DNA of 64,000 nt, from the NCBI RefSeq assembly GCF_030406045.1, contig NZ_CP128988.1, forward strand, positions 1,151,438-1,215,437, in the 5' to 3' direction. The first letter of the stretch is position 1. Every line of letters begins with the position of its first letter. Shown one piece after another: positions 11,792 to 24,542 of the stretch. Origin of the DNA: Thiohalobacter sp. IOR34 (GTDB lineage: Bacteria > Pseudomonadota > Gammaproteobacteria > Thiohalobacterales > Thiohalobacteraceae). The position numbers and the translations under genes were made by a program. The notes beneath the pieces are model-generated. The model saw nothing but the letters and a program-made list of their open reading frames with translations. It did no database searches and was not told the DNA's origin.

Positions 11792-12958
11792 ATGAAAGGG
11801 ACAGCGCTCGCGGCGCGGATGCAGGATATCCAGCCGTTTCACGTGATGAAGCTGCTGGCCCGTGCCCGTGCCCTGGAGGCCGCAGGACGGCACATCGTTC
11901 ACCTGGAGATCGGCGAACCGGACTTCCCGACCGCCGCGCCCATCGTCGCCGCCGGGCGTGCCGCCCTGGCCGCCGGTCATACCCACTACACGCCGGCCAC
12001 GGGGCTGCCCGAGCTGCGCCAGGCACTCAGCGATCACTACCGGACCCGCTACGGCCTGGAGGTGGCGCCACGGCGCATTCTCATCACTCCGGGTGCATCC
12101 GGTGCCCTGCAGTTGCTCATGGCTGCGCTGGTCGATCCCGGGCGGCAGGTGCTGATGAGCGACCCGGGTTATCCCTGCAACCGCAACTTCGTACGCCTGG
12201 TGGAGGGCGAGGCGCTGAACGTGCCGACCGATGCCGAGCACGGTTACCAGCTGACCCCGGAACTGGCCGAACGCCACTGGACGGCGCGCAGTGCCGCGCT
12301 GCTGGTCGCCTCGCCATCCAATCCGGCCGGCACCCTCCTCGACCGCGAGCAGCTGGCGGCACTGGCGGCCTTTGCGGAGGCCCGGGGTGGCAGTCTGATC
12401 GTCGACGAGATCTACCACGGACTGACTTACGACTGCGAGGCGACCAGTGCCCTGGCCGTCTCCGAGCGGGTGTTCGTGCTCAACAGTTTTTCCAAGTTCT
12501 ACGGCATGACCGGATGGCGGCTGGGCTGGCTGGTGGCGCCGGAGGATGCGGTAGAGGCGCTGGACACCCTGGCCCAGAATCTGTTCCTGGCTGCACCGAC
12601 CCCGGCCCAGTGGGCGGCACTGGCGGCCTTCGAGCCGGAGGCCCAGGCGATCTTCGAACAGCGTCGCCAGGCCTTCCGCGAGCGGCGTGACTACCTGCTG
12701 CCGGCGTTGCGTGAGCTCGGTTTCCGCATCCCGCTGACCCCCGGCGGGGCCTTCTATCTGTACGCCGACTGCAGCGCACTGACCGACGACAGCTTCGAGT
12801 TCAGCCAGCGGCTGCTGGAGGAGGCCGGGGTGGCGGTCACCCCGGGGCTGGACTTCGGCCGCCACCAGGCCGCCCGCCATCTGCGCTTCGCCTACACCAC
12901 CTCGCTGGACCAGCTCGAGGAGGGCGTGCGCCGCATCGCCGCCTTCCTCGATCGCTGA
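11792..12958 (+). CDS. PLP-dependent class I/II aminotransferase
   Basis: The 388-aa protein has the fold-type I pattern: HLEIGEPDFPTAAPI, THYTPATGLPELRQAL, ITPGASGALQLLM, SPSNPAGTLLD, VDEIYHGLTYD and the PLP-lysine motif SFSKFYGMTGWRLGW, then a C-terminal domain with PGGAFYLYADCS. It resembles AspC/YbdL-like aminotransferases; substrate specificity cannot be read from the motifs. It starts 2 bp after the HAD stop. A second ATG at residue 10 is also possible, since that is where homology usually begins. The gene ends 1 bp before the stop of convergent cysZ. Confidence 0.88.
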   Translation: MKGTALAARMQDIQPFHVMKLLARARALEAAGRHIVHLEIGEPDFPTAAPIVAAGRAALAAGHTHYTPATGLPELRQALSDHYRTRYGLEVAPRRILITPGASGALQLLMAALVDPGRQVLMSDPGYPCNRNFVRLVEGEALNVPTDAEHGYQLTPELAERHWTARSAALLVASPSNPAGTLLDREQLAALAAFAEARGGSLIVDEIYHGLTYDCEATSALAVSERVFVLNSFSKFYGMTGWRLGWLVAPEDAVEALDTLAQNLFLAAPTPAQWAALAAFEPEAQAIFEQRRQAFRERRDYLLPALRELGFRIPLTPGGAFYLYADCSALTDDSFEFSQRLLEEAGVAVTPGLDFGRHQAARHLRFAYTTSLDQLEEGVRRIAAFLDR

Positions 12959-12959
12959 C

Positions 12960-13703
12960 TCAGCCGGATTCCGTCCGCCCCTTCAACGCCCGCACCCAGA
13001 GCGCGGTGGCGCCGGCCACGGCGGTCGGCATGGCGATGAAGTTGATCACCGGGATCAGGGTCATCAGCAGCACCCCACTGCCGAAGCCCAGGGTCAGCAG
13101 CCGTCGTGAACCCAGCAGCCGGCGCTGGGCGGGGAACAGCAGGCGGTGGTTGTTGAGCGGATAGTCGGCGTACTCCAGGGCCAGCATCCAGGCGCTGAAC
13201 AGTCCCCAGAGCACGGGTGCCGCCAGGTTGAGGCCGGGGATCAGGAAGCAGAGGCCGACCGGCAGCGCCCGGAGCAGGAAGTAGAGCAGTTTCTGCACCT
13301 CGGACCAGAGGCTGGGCAGGATGTCCCGGAGGATCTGCCGCCAGCCGCCGATGCCTTCCAGCGACTGGCCGGTGAGGTGACGCTCCACGGCCTCCGCCAG
13401 CAGGCCGTTGAAGGGCGCGGCGATCAGGTTGGCGAGAATGCTGAAGCCGTAGAACACCACCAGCAGCACGCTGGCCGCGAACAGTGGCCAGAGCAGGTAG
13501 CGCAGCCAGGCCAGCCAGTCGGGCAGAAAGCCGAGCAGGTAGTCCATCAGCCGGCCGAACTCGCTGGCGGCGAAGCCGATCAGGCCCGCGAAGAGCAGCA
13601 GGTTGATGGCCAGCGGCACCAGAACGAAGCGCCGCAGGCGCGGTTGCCGGATCAGTTGCAGGCCGCTGGCGACGAAGCCGAGGCCCTGGATGAAATCCCT
13701 CAT
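12960..13703 (-). CDS. cysZ: CysZ/EI24-family membrane protein (sulfate permease-like)
   Basis: The 247-aa integral membrane protein matches the CysZ/EI24 family: MRDFIQGLGFVASGLQLIRQP at the N-terminus, TM segments near 27-47, 65-95, 140-170 and 205-235, and the signatures SILANLIAAPFNGLLAE and YPLNNHRLLFPAQR. CysZ of E. coli imports sulfate for cysteine synthesis. Its ATG overlaps the TGA of the kinase upstream (ATGA), a sign of translational coupling, and AGGAGGGGC precedes it. Pairing with a sugar kinase is unexpected; sulfate-transport function is inferred from family only. Confidence 0.88.
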   Translation of the reverse strand: MRDFIQGLGFVASGLQLIRQPRLRRFVLVPLAINLLLFAGLIGFAASEFGRLMDYLLGFLPDWLAWLRYLLWPLFAASVLLVVFYGFSILANLIAAPFNGLLAEAVERHLTGQSLEGIGGWRQILRDILPSLWSEVQKLLYFLLRALPVGLCFLIPGLNLAAPVLWGLFSAWMLALEYADYPLNNHRLLFPAQRRLLGSRRLLTLGFGSGVLLMTLIPVINFIAMPTAVAGATALWVRALKGRTESG

Positions 13704-15001
13704 GGGTGATGCCCCTCCTGCCGGGAATGGATGAGCTGGCCGTGCCGGGCCAGGCGGGCGCTGCCGCAGGCCGCCTGGCGTTCCGGCAGGTTGTGCACCG
13801 GGATGCCGAGCAGCCGTTCGCGGATCTCGCGCCAGGGCATGTTGCTGGCCCCGCCGCCGATACTGTACACGGCCTCCGGCCAGGGGGCGCCGAGTTCGTG
13901 CAGCAGGCGATAGCCGCGCCGCTCGATGCGCGCCATCCCCTCCAGCAGGCCCTGGAAGAAGCGCAGATCGTCGCGCGGCCGGGGCGAGACCCGGGGCGGC
14001 AGCGCGGGGTCGTTGATGGGGAAGCGTTCGCCGGGGGCGGGCAGGGGATAGTAGTCGAGGCAGGTGCGGTGGCGCGGGTCGAGACGGGCGGTCAGTTCGG
14101 TCAGTTGCGCCTGGCTGAAGAAGCGGCGCAGCACCGCGCCGCCGCTGTTGGAGGCGCCGCCGATCAGCCACAGGTCGCCGAGCCGGTGGCTGTAGATGCC
14201 ATATTCCGGGGCGTTGAGCGGGCGTTCGGCGAGCACCTTCAGCACCAGGGTGCTTCCCAGCACGCTGACCGCCTGCCCCGGGCGCTGGACCCCGGTGGCC
14301 AGCACGGCGGCAGTGCTGTCGGTGGTGCCGGCCACCACCAGGGTGTCTTCCGCCAGCCCCCAGCGCCGGGCCAGGTCCGGCTGCAGCTGACCGAGCGGGC
14401 TGCCGGCGGGGCGTATCTCCGGCAGCAGGCCGTCGGGGATGGGCAGTTCGGCCAGCCAGTCGGGCCAGCGGCGGGCCTGCGGGTCGTAGCCGAGCTTGAG
14501 GGCGTTGTTCTCGTCGCCGAGGTCGAAGCGTCCGAGCAGCCGCCCGCTGATCCACTCGGCCTGGTGCAGGGCGTGGCGGGCCGCCTCCCGGGCGGACCCC
14601 GAGAGCAGGTGCAGCAGCTTGGCCAGGCTGCTGCTCGCGCTGCGCGCCGGGCTGTCGGCGGGAGCCACGGCGGCGATGCGCCGGGCGGCCTCCGGGCGGC
14701 TGTCGTTGTACATCAGCGCCGGGCCGAGGGGCCGGCCCTCGCCGTCGGTCAGCAGCAGGGTGCCGGCGGTGCCGTCCACGGCCAGCGCGCGGACGCTGGC
14801 CAGGGAGGTCTGCCGACCGAGTTCCCGCAGCAGGGGGTCCAGCGCCTGCCACCAGAGCGCCGGATCCTGGCGTACGCCGTCCGGCCCGCGCTCCGGCGGG
14901 GGCAGGTCCAGCATCGCCTGGGTCAGGGGCCGGCCAGCGTCGTCACACAGGCAGGCGCGCACGCCCGAGGTCCCGAAGTCGATGCCGAGAAAGAGGTTCA
15001 T
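13700..15001 (-). CDS. FGGY-family carbohydrate kinase, probable D-ribulose kinase
   Basis: The 433-aa product is an actin-fold sugar kinase. It has LGIDFGTSGVRACLCDDAG (phosphate 1), VDGTAGTLLLTDGEG, LMYNDSRPEAA, SSSLAKLLHLL, DENNALKLGYD, GTTDSTAAVLATG (phosphate 2 region), LGSTLVLKVLAERPLN, IGGASNSGGAVLRRFF, LDYYPLPAPGERFPI and SIGGGASNMPW. Order and wording closely follow the cyanobacterial/plant SePSK-type D-ribulose kinases rather than XylB or GlpK. Such an enzyme would make ribulose-5-phosphate from D-ribulose. The ATG at 15001 begins the fold directly; a longer frame upstream runs into a repeat element. It ends overlapping cysZ. Confidence 0.85.
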   Translation of the reverse strand: MNLFLGIDFGTSGVRACLCDDAGRPLTQAMLDLPPPERGPDGVRQDPALWWQALDPLLRELGRQTSLASVRALAVDGTAGTLLLTDGEGRPLGPALMYNDSRPEAARRIAAVAPADSPARSASSSLAKLLHLLSGSAREAARHALHQAEWISGRLLGRFDLGDENNALKLGYDPQARRWPDWLAELPIPDGLLPEIRPAGSPLGQLQPDLARRWGLAEDTLVVAGTTDSTAAVLATGVQRPGQAVSVLGSTLVLKVLAERPLNAPEYGIYSHRLGDLWLIGGASNSGGAVLRRFFSQAQLTELTARLDPRHRTCLDYYPLPAPGERFPINDPALPPRVSPRPRDDLRFFQGLLEGMARIERRGYRLLHELGAPWPEAVYSIGGGASNMPWREIRERLLGIPVHNLPERQAACGSARLARHGQLIHSRQEGHHP

Positions 15002-15030
15002 GGCCGGGAGGGGCGCACGGGAGGGTTGGC

Positions 15031-15179
15031 TTAGCAGGCTGTTGAAAAAGTCTCTGGCGAGTGCGAGACAAGGCAAAAAATGGCGAAAAAGCGCAGTTTA
15101 CATGGTCGTAAATGAGCATTTTGAGCCATTTTTTTAACGCCGTATCGTGCCGTCAGAGGGTTTTTCAACAGCCTGTTAG
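15031..15179. mobile_element. 141-bp hairpin element with 4-bp TTAG duplication
   Basis: The core 15035-15175 begins CAGGCTGTTGAAAAA and ends with its inverse TTTTTCAACAGCCTG. It is flanked by TTAG on both sides (15031-15034, 15176-15179), a clean 4-bp target duplication. The interior also folds on itself with the tip TTTAC-ATGGTC-GTAAA near 15097-15112. It has no coding capacity, so it is a MITE-like, non-autonomous element. Similar GGCTGTTGAAAAA-ended palindromes are widespread in gammaproteobacteria. The right-hand TTAG contains (as CTAA on the minus strand) the TAA stop of queF. The T-rich arms could also terminate queF transcripts. Confidence 0.85.
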
Positions 15180-15565
15180 GGAAGCACTACCGGGGGCTTG
15201 GCCTGCCAGTCCGGCGCCTGGTGTTCGGCGACCACCGTGGTGTAGATGCCGCCGCGGACGTTGAACTCGGCGGTGACGCGCATGAAGCGCGGTGCGCAGG
15301 CCGTCACCAGGTCGCTGAGGATCTGGTTGGTGACTGCCTCGTGGAAGGCCCCCTCGTCGCGGTAGGACCAGATGTAGAGCTTGAGCGATTTCAGCTCCAC
15401 GCAGAGCCGGTTCGGCACATAGTCGACGTGCAGGGTGGCGAAGTCCGGCTGGCCGGTCTTGGGGCACAGGCAGGTGAATTCCGGGATCCGGATGCGGATG
15501 CTGTAGTCACGCTCGGGACGCGGGTTCTCGAAGGTCTCGAGCGTCTTGCTGGGCTGGGTAGACAT
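15176..15565 (-). CDS. queF: NADPH-dependent 7-cyano-7-deazaguanine reductase
   Basis: QueF reduces preQ0 to preQ1 in queuosine synthesis. The 129-aa product is the short unimodular type. It has [20 protein letters not shown] with nucleophile Cys34 and Asp41 (spacing as Cys55/Asp62 of B. subtilis QueF), the family motif [20 protein letters not shown] and C-terminal [12 protein letters not shown]. The ATG at 15565 is the natural start; longer upstream frames overlap the smc promoter. It is divergent from smc. The stop codon TAA lies in the target duplication of the adjacent palindromic element, so the last codons abut the insertion. Confidence 0.96.
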   Translation of the reverse strand: MSTQPSKTLETFENPRPERDYSIRIRIPEFTCLCPKTGQPDFATLHVDYVPNRLCVELKSLKLYIWSYRDEGAFHEAVTNQILSDLVTACAPRFMRVTAEFNVRGGIYTTVVAEHQAPDWQAKPPVVLP

Positions 15566-15722
15566 GCGCGGAAAGATACAGCAAGCAGCCCCTGCCCACA
15601 ACAGAAAGACGGGGCAATCCGGTGGCTTGGCGGACATTGTTTCGGCGCTCTCGAAAGGGACCGGACTGTCCCCCCCGGGGCCATCTTGTGGGGGGTATCC
15701 GAATCGAGTATCTTGCCGCTCC

Positions 15723-18700
15723 ATGCGCCTGACAAAGATCAAACTCGCCGGTTTCAAGTCCTTCGTCGATCCCACCACCATCTCCGTGCCCAGCAATCTG
15801 GTGGGTATCGTCGGCCCCAACGGCTGTGGCAAGTCGAACACCATCGACGCCGTGCGCTGGGTGATGGGCGAGTCCTCCGCCAAGCACCTGCGCGGCGACT
15901 CCATGGCCGATGTCATCTTCAACGGATCCAACGCCCGCAAGCCGGTCGGCCATGCCAGCGTGGAGCTGGTGTTCGACAACAGCGAGGGCAAGCTGGCCGG
16001 CCAGTACGCCCAGTACAACGAGATCTCGGTCAAGCGCCAGGTGTCGCGCGACGGTCAGTCGCAATATTTTCTGAACGGCACCCGTTGCCGGCGGCGCGAC
16101 ATCACCGACATCTTCCTCGGCACCGGCCTCGGCCCGCGCAGCTACTCGATCATCGAGCAGGGCATGATCTCCCGCCTGATCGAGGCCAAGCCCGAGGAGC
16201 TGCGCGTCTACCTGGAGGAGGCGGCCGGCATCTCCAAGTACAAGGAGCGCCGCCGTGAGACCGAGAACCGGATCCGCCACACCCGGGAAAATCTCGATCG
16301 ACTCAATGACTTGCGTGATGAAATAGAGAAGCAGCTTGAGAAGTTGAAGCGTCAGGCGCGGACCGCCGAGCGCTACAAGGAGCTCAAGCAGCAGGAACGC
16401 CGGGTCAAGGCCGAGTGGCTGACCCTGCGCTACCAGGCGCTGCACGAGGAGATCCGCTCCAAGGAACGGGAGATCCAGGGACGGGAGACGGCGCTGGAGG
16501 CGGTGATCGCCGAGCAGCGTGCCCTGGAAGCCGCGATCGAGAAATCCCGCGAGGAACAGACCGCGGCCAACGACAGTTTCAACGAGGTCCAGGGCCGCTA
16601 CTACGGGTTGGGGGCCGAGATCGCCCGCGTCGAGCAGGCCATCCAGCACGCCCGCGAGACCCGCCAGCGCCAGCAGGCGGAGCTGGAGAAGGCCGAGAAG
16701 GCCTGGAACGAGGTCGAGGCCCACATCAGCGTCGACGGCCAGCGGCTGACCGACCTGGCCGCCGAGCTGGCCGCCAGGGAGCCGGAGCTGGCGGCGCTGC
16801 AGGCGCAGGCGGCTGCCTCCGGCGAGGCGCTGCAGGCGGCCGAGGCGGCGATGCAGGCCTGGCAGGCGGAATGGGACGAATTCAACCGCCGTGCCGCGAT
16901 GCCGCAGCAGACTGCCCAGGTGGAGCGGACCCGCATCGATCACCTGGAGCGCCAGCTGGCCCAGCTGGAACAGCGGCTGAAGCGTCTTGCCGAGGAGCGC
17001 GAGCGCCTGAGCGGCGATCCGCTGGAGGCGGAGATCGAACGCCTGGTCGCCGAAGAGAGCGAACGCGGGGCGGCCGCGCAGCGGCTGCAGGGCGAGCTGG
17101 ATGCGGTGCGTGGCCAGATCGCCGAGCTGCGTGAGCGGTTGCAGACCCAGGCCGCGGAGCTGGATGAGGCGCGTCGGGAGCAGCAGCAGCAGCGTGGCCG
17201 GCTGGTCTCCCTGGAGGCCCTGCAGAAGGCCGCACTCGGCGAGGACGACGGCGCCGTTGGCGACTGGTTGCAGCGTCAGGGCCTGGCCGAGGCGTCACGC
17301 CTGGCCCAGCAGATCGAGGTCGAGGCCGGTTGGGAGCGGGCGGTCGAGACGGTGCTCGGCGACTACCTGGAGGCGGTCTGTGTCGAGGGGCTGGAGCCGC
17401 TGGCCGACGGGCTCTGCGAGCTGGGAGAGGGCGGCATCGCCCTGTTCGACACCGAGGCCGCCCGGTCCGCCGGTGGGGACGCGGCTGATGCCGGCATGCT
17501 GCTTACCAAGGTTCGCGCCGCCTGGCCGCTCGAGACCCTGCTTGCCGGCATCCATACCGCCGACACCTTGGCCGAGGCGCTGGCGCTGCGGCCCCGCCTG
17601 GCCGCCCATGAGTCCGTGGTCACGCCGCAGGGCGTCTGGGTCGGCCGCACTTGGCTGCGCCTGGCGCGGGCCGACGACCAGGGTCGCGGGGTGCTGGAGC
17701 GGGAGAAGGAAATCAATGCGTTGAAGTCCTCTCTTGAGGATTTGGATGAAAAGGTGGCGGCGTCCGAGAGCCGGCTCGAGGCGACCCGCCAGAGCCTCCA
17801 CCAGCTCGAGCAGCGGCGCGAGGAGCTGCAGGCCGAGGTCAACCAGGCCCACCGCCAGCACAGCGAGGTGCGGGCCCAGCTCGGCGCCCGGCGCTCGCGC
17901 CTGGAACAGATCCGCGGCCGTGCCGAGGCCATCGACAGCGAGATCGGGGAACTGCGGGACCAGCAGCAGCGCGATGGTGAGGAGCACGCCGCGGCCCGCA
18001 GCCGTCTCCACCAGGCCCTGGCTGAAATGGAGGATCTGGCCCGCGAGCGCAGCGAACGCGAGGCCGAGCGCGAGACCCTGCGTGGGCAGCTGGAGGCGGC
18101 GCGCCGCCAGGCGCAGGCCGACCGGGAGGCGGCCCACGGTCTGACGGTGCAGATCGAATCGATGCGCACTGCGCAGCAGAGCACCGCCGAGAACCTGGAA
18201 CGCATGCAGGGCCAGCAGGTGCATCTGCGGCTGCGGCGCGAGGAGCTGAGGGAGGCGCTGGCCGCTGGCGAGGCGCCGCTCGCGGAGCAGGAGGCCGAAC
18301 TGACCCGGCTACTGGAACAGCGTTCCACGGTGGAGAACGAGCTGGCCGAGGCGCGCCGTCGCCTGGAAGCCGTCGAGCACGAGCTGCGTGAGCAGGAGCA
18401 GGGGCGGGCGGCCCGCGAGCGCGAGGCCCAGGAGATGCGCGAGGCGCTCAACCAGGCGCGCATGGCCTGGCAGGAGATCAAGGTGCGCAGCCAGACCCTG
18501 CTGGAGCAGCTCGCGGAGACCGGTTTCGAACTGGAGACCCTGCAACGCGAGATGCCGGAAGAGGCCGATCTGGAGACCTGGGCCGCCGAGGTCGAGGCCC
18601 TGGAGCGGCGCATCCAGCGCCTCGGGCCGATCAATCTGGCGGCGATCGACGAATTCGAGGAGCAGTCCGAGCGCAAGGTCTATCTCGATGCCCAGCACGC

Positions 18701-19235
18701 CGACCTCACCGAGGCCCTGGAGACCCTGGAGGGAGCCATCCGCAAGATCGACCGCGAGACCCGCACCCGCTTCAAGGAGACCTTCGACAAGGTCAACAGT
18801 GGTCTGCAGCGCATGTTCCCGCGGCTGTTCGGCGGCGGTCACGCCTACCTGGAGCTGACCGGCGAGGACCTGCTGGATACCGGCGTCACCGTCATGGCCC
18901 GCCCGCCGGGCAAGCGCAACAGCACCATCCATCTGCTCTCCGGCGGTGAGAAGGCGCTGACCGCCGTGGCCCTGGTGTTCGCCATCTTCGAGCTCAATCC
19001 CTCGCCCTTCTGCATGCTGGACGAGGTGGACGCGCCGCTGGACGACGCCAATGTCGGCCGCTTCTGCGATCTGGTGCGGGAGATGTCGGAACGGGTGCAG
19101 TTCATCTTCATCACCCACAACAAGATCACCATGGAGCTGGCCAACCAGCTGACCGGCGTGACCATGCACGAGCCGGGCGTGTCGCGGCTGGTGGCGGTGG
19201 ATATCGACGAGGCCGCGCAGATGGCGGTGATGTAG
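15723..19235 (+). CDS. smc: Chromosome segregation protein SMC
   Basis: The 1170-aa condensin ATPase organises and segregates chromosomes. It has the N-terminal Walker [10 protein letters not shown] (residues 31-39), a Q-loop region [15 protein letters not shown] and the first long coiled coil (about 170-510). The hinge spans about 513-646, the returning coiled coil about 660-1000. The C-terminal signature [16 protein letters not shown] (near 1071) and Walker [18 protein letters not shown] (near 1096) complete the head. Length is typical. The ATG at 15723 begins [14 protein letters not shown] as in homologues; a longer frame from 15546 is not supported. smc is followed by zipA after 111 bp. 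The kleisin partners ScpA and ScpB are not in this window. Confidence 0.97.
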   Translation: MRLTKIKLAGFKSFVDPTTISVPSNLVGIVGPNGCGKSNTIDAVRWVMGESSAKHLRGDSMADVIFNGSNARKPVGHASVELVFDNSEGKLAGQYAQYNEISVKRQVSRDGQSQYFLNGTRCRRRDITDIFLGTGLGPRSYSIIEQGMISRLIEAKPEELRVYLEEAAGISKYKERRRETENRIRHTRENLDRLNDLRDEIEKQLEKLKRQARTAERYKELKQQERRVKAEWLTLRYQALHEEIRSKEREIQGRETALEAVIAEQRALEAAIEKSREEQTAANDSFNEVQGRYYGLGAEIARVEQAIQHARETRQRQQAELEKAEKAWNEVEAHISVDGQRLTDLAAELAAREPELAALQAQAAASGEALQAAEAAMQAWQAEWDEFNRRAAMPQQTAQVERTRIDHLERQLAQLEQRLKRLAEERERLSGDPLEAEIERLVAEESERGAAAQRLQGELDAVRGQIAELRERLQTQAAELDEARREQQQQRGRLVSLEALQKAALGEDDGAVGDWLQRQGLAEASRLAQQIEVEAGWERAVETVLGDYLEAVCVEGLEPLADGLCELGEGGIALFDTEAARSAGGDAADAGMLLTKVRAAWPLETLLAGIHTADTLAEALALRPRLAAHESVVTPQGVWVGRTWLRLARADDQGRGVLEREKEINALKSSLEDLDEKVAASESRLEATRQSLHQLEQRREELQAEVNQAHRQHSEVRAQLGARRSRLEQIRGRAEAIDSEIGELRDQQQRDGEEHAAARSRLHQALAEMEDLARERSEREAERETLRGQLEAARRQAQADREAAHGLTVQIESMRTAQQSTAENLERMQGQQVHLRLRREELREALAAGEAPLAEQEAELTRLLEQRSTVENELAEARRRLEAVEHELREQEQGRAAREREAQEMREALNQARMAWQEIKVRSQTLLEQLAETGFELETLQREMPEEADLETWAAEVEALERRIQRLGPINLAAIDEFEEQSERKVYLDAQHADLTEALETLEGAIRKIDRETRTRFKETFDKVNSGLQRMFPRLFGGGHAYLELTGEDLLDTGVTVMARPPGKRNSTIHLLSGGEKALTAVALVFAIFELNPSPFCMLDEVDAPLDDANVGRFCDLVREMSERVQFIFITHNKITMELANQLTGVTMHEPGVSRLVAVDIDEAAQMAVM

Positions 19236-19284
19236 CCTGCCGGTACCGCAAGGCGGCCCGGTCGAGCGGCGACGGGGCCGGTCA

Positions 19285-19320
19285 GGGCCGGCGCGTCTGC
19301 CCGTTCGCGGGCGCCGGCCT
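19285..19320. other. GC-rich hairpin between smc and zipA
   Basis: GGCCGGCGC (19286-19294) pairs with GCGCCGGCC (19311-19319) around a 16-nt loop. No T-run follows, so it is at most a weak or Rho-assisted stop or an mRNA-stabilising structure between smc and zipA. Confidence 0.3.
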
Positions 19321-19346
19321 GGCATCAATCGGGGATCCCTCATTCA

Positions 19347-22141
<2,795 letters not shown>

Positions 22142-22246
22142 GGACTCAAGTCCCGAAGACCGGTGCCGCCAGCCTGGGAAGGCGAACCGGCCTGGCGCCA
22201 GAGCCATGGGCCAGGCGTGCCAAAACGAGACGAAATGGACGTTCCT

Positions 22247-24529
22247 ATGTCGGACAGTGGATACACCGCATCGACCGGGCTCTCGCCCAAATTTGGCAAG
22301 CTGATCGAAGGCTGCCGGCGAATGACCCCCACCCACCTGGCACCGCTGCTCATCCAGATGCTCGAGCAGGCCGAGGTCGGCCTGCTCGAGGCCGCCGAGC
22401 GGGCCGAGAACAATGAGATGCAGAACCAGTACTTCGCGGTGATGAAGGCCATCAAGCACAACCAGAACCGCATCCTGCAGACCTTCCTGCAGGGCATCGA
22501 CCGGGGCTTTGCCGACTTTCTCGAGGGCCGGGCAGGTGCGCGCGGGGATGAGACCTCACTGGACGCATTCGAGGCCGACCAGCTGGCACTGGTCGACAAG
22601 GACGAGGTCGACTGGGCGCTGCCGGTGCAGAACCTGGTCTCCCGCGCCAATGCCGAGTATGTCCAGGCGCTCTATGCCCTGGATCAGCGGCTGGCGGTGA
22701 TCAATGGCGGCAGCAAGCTGGCCGCCGAGGCCCTGCCCGGCGGGCCGCAGCAGATCGCCGAGGCCTTCCGCGACGCCCTGCGTGGCCTGGATACCGTGAA
22801 GCAGATCCGCCTCATGCTGTTCGCTTCGTTCGACCGGCACGTGATGCGGGAACTCGGCCCCTATTTCGAGGAATACAACCGCCGCCTGGTCAATGCCGGC
22901 GTGCTGCCCAATCTCAGCTACGAGATCCGCAAGCACCAGGACCCGCGGCGGGTTGCCCGGGACGAGCATCAACCGCCTGACGGGAGCCCGCCCGAGGAGG
23001 CCGACGAGGAGACCTTCCGGACCATCTCCCGTCTGCTTGCCGAGCGCCGCGCCGCGGCGGGTGAGGCCGGGGGCTCGGCTACGACCTCTGCGGCCGTCCC
23101 GGGCGAGGCGCCGGCCGGGGGTGACAGCTCGGGCGCTGCTGGCGGATCCGGCGGCGGTCTCGGTGGCCGGGTGGCCCTGGTGGGGGCCATCAACCAGCTG
23201 CAGGAGGCGCAGAGCCAGGCCCAGCCACGCGGGGAACCCGACCTGGACAGCTACTTCGAGGATATCCGCATCGACAAGGGGCTGCTCGACCGGCTGCAGT
23301 CGATACTCGACCAGGAACGCAAGCGGCTCTACGAGTATGTCGACCGTCGGCATCTCACCGAGGAGGACGTCGACGTCATCGATCTGGTCGGTATGCTGTT
23401 CGAGTTCATGCTGCGCGACAAGACCCTGCCCAATGTCGCCAAGGCCCTGCTCAGCCGCCTGCATACCCCCTACCTGAAGGTCGCCATACTCGACAAGGCC
23501 TTCTTCGTGCAGAAGCGGCATCCGGCACGCCGTCTGCTCGATGCCATGGTCGAGGCCGGCAGCCAGTGGATCGTGGAGGACGATCTGCAGCGCGGCATCT
23601 TCCCCTGCATGCGCCATGTGGTCGAGCAGGTGCTGGACGAGTTCGAGGACGATCTGGATCTGTTCGAGGAATTGCTGCAGGCCTTCAGCGTGCGGGTGCG
23701 CGAGATCGAGCACAAGGCCAGCCTGATCGAGAAGCGCAGCGTGGAGGCGGCCGACGGCCAGGCGCGGCTGCAGGACGCGCGCCGTCGTGCCCACGCGCAG
23801 ATGGCGCGCATGCTGGCCGAACGGCAGCTGCCCGAGGAGGCCTTCGAGTTCTTCTCCCGGGTCTGGTCGGAGAAACTGATGTTCATCCTGCTGCGCGAGA
23901 AGGAAGGCGAGCAGAGCGCGGCATGGAAGCTGGCGATCAGGGTGGCGGGCGACATCATCGACAGCATCGAACCGCAGATGGCCGAGGTGGAGCGGGCCCG
24001 CATCAAGCAGTCGCTGGCGGCCCTGCGTCAGGCCATCCACATGGCCCTCAACGATCTGAGTCCCTACGGACCGCGGGACAACGAGCAGATGTTCGAGCAG
24101 ATCGTCGCCTGGCAGGATGCGGCCCTGCTGACCCCGCAGGCGGTCGCCGAGGCCGCGCGCGCCCGTTCCGAGCGTGCCCCCGAGATGCCCGCGGAACCGG
24201 TCAAGGCACCGTTGCCGCCCGAGGCGGAGGCGGCGGCGCGGCGCCTGGAATCCGTCGACTTCGGCACCTGGTTCGAGTTCCACGATACGCAGACGGAGCT
24301 GGTACGCCGGTTGCGCCTGGCCTGGTTCAGCGAGATCAGCTCGAACTATATGTTCGTCGACGCTATCGGCGTCAAGGCGGCGGAGTACAGCCGTGACCTG
24401 CTGGCGAGGATGATGGCGCAGGGCGAGGTGAGCATCGTCGAGACCGAGAAGCGACCTTTCATCGAACGTGCCCTGGCGGCGGTGCTCGGCCTGCTGGGGC
24501 GCCGCCCGGACAGCACCCTGACCCACTGA
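22247..24529 (+). CDS. DUF1631 family protein
   Basis: The product is about 760 aa and resembles the DUF1631 family of beta- and gammaproteobacteria, which has no settled biochemical role. It is largely helical and soluble: MTPTHLAPLLIQMLEQAEVGLLEAAE, FLQGIDRGFADFLEG, YVDRRHLTEEDVDVIDLVGMLF, LLSRLHTPYLKVAILDKAFF and DFGTWFEFHDTQTELVRRLRLAWFS. A low-complexity Gly/Ser/Ala stretch interrupts it near residues 275-330. Start is 22247 or the in-frame ATG 22235; neither has a strong SD. A c-di-GMP-type PilZ gene follows 13 bp downstream. DUF1631-PilZ adjacency is recurrent, so a role in c-di-GMP-dependent surface behaviour is a reasonable inference. Confidence 0.85.
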   Translation: MSDSGYTASTGLSPKFGKLIEGCRRMTPTHLAPLLIQMLEQAEVGLLEAAERAENNEMQNQYFAVMKAIKHNQNRILQTFLQGIDRGFADFLEGRAGARGDETSLDAFEADQLALVDKDEVDWALPVQNLVSRANAEYVQALYALDQRLAVINGGSKLAAEALPGGPQQIAEAFRDALRGLDTVKQIRLMLFASFDRHVMRELGPYFEEYNRRLVNAGVLPNLSYEIRKHQDPRRVARDEHQPPDGSPPEEADEETFRTISRLLAERRAAAGEAGGSATTSAAVPGEAPAGGDSSGAAGGSGGGLGGRVALVGAINQLQEAQSQAQPRGEPDLDSYFEDIRIDKGLLDRLQSILDQERKRLYEYVDRRHLTEEDVDVIDLVGMLFEFMLRDKTLPNVAKALLSRLHTPYLKVAILDKAFFVQKRHPARRLLDAMVEAGSQWIVEDDLQRGIFPCMRHVVEQVLDEFEDDLDLFEELLQAFSVRVREIEHKASLIEKRSVEAADGQARLQDARRRAHAQMARMLAERQLPEEAFEFFSRVWSEKLMFILLREKEGEQSAAWKLAIRVAGDIIDSIEPQMAEVERARIKQSLAALRQAIHMALNDLSPYGPRDNEQMFEQIVAWQDAALLTPQAVAEAARARSERAPEMPAEPVKAPLPPEAEAAARRLESVDFGTWFEFHDTQTELVRRLRLAWFSEISSNYMFVDAIGVKAAEYSRDLLARMMAQGEVSIVETEKRPFIERALAAVLGLLGRRPDSTLTH

Positions 24530-24542
24530 AGAGGATGGCTGG

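Noticed and set aside
11792-12958. Aminotransferase considered as a second DapC or an AspC with defined substrate
   Set aside because: Motifs show only the general class; dapC is clearly the gene at 57964-59163, so no specific symbol is given.
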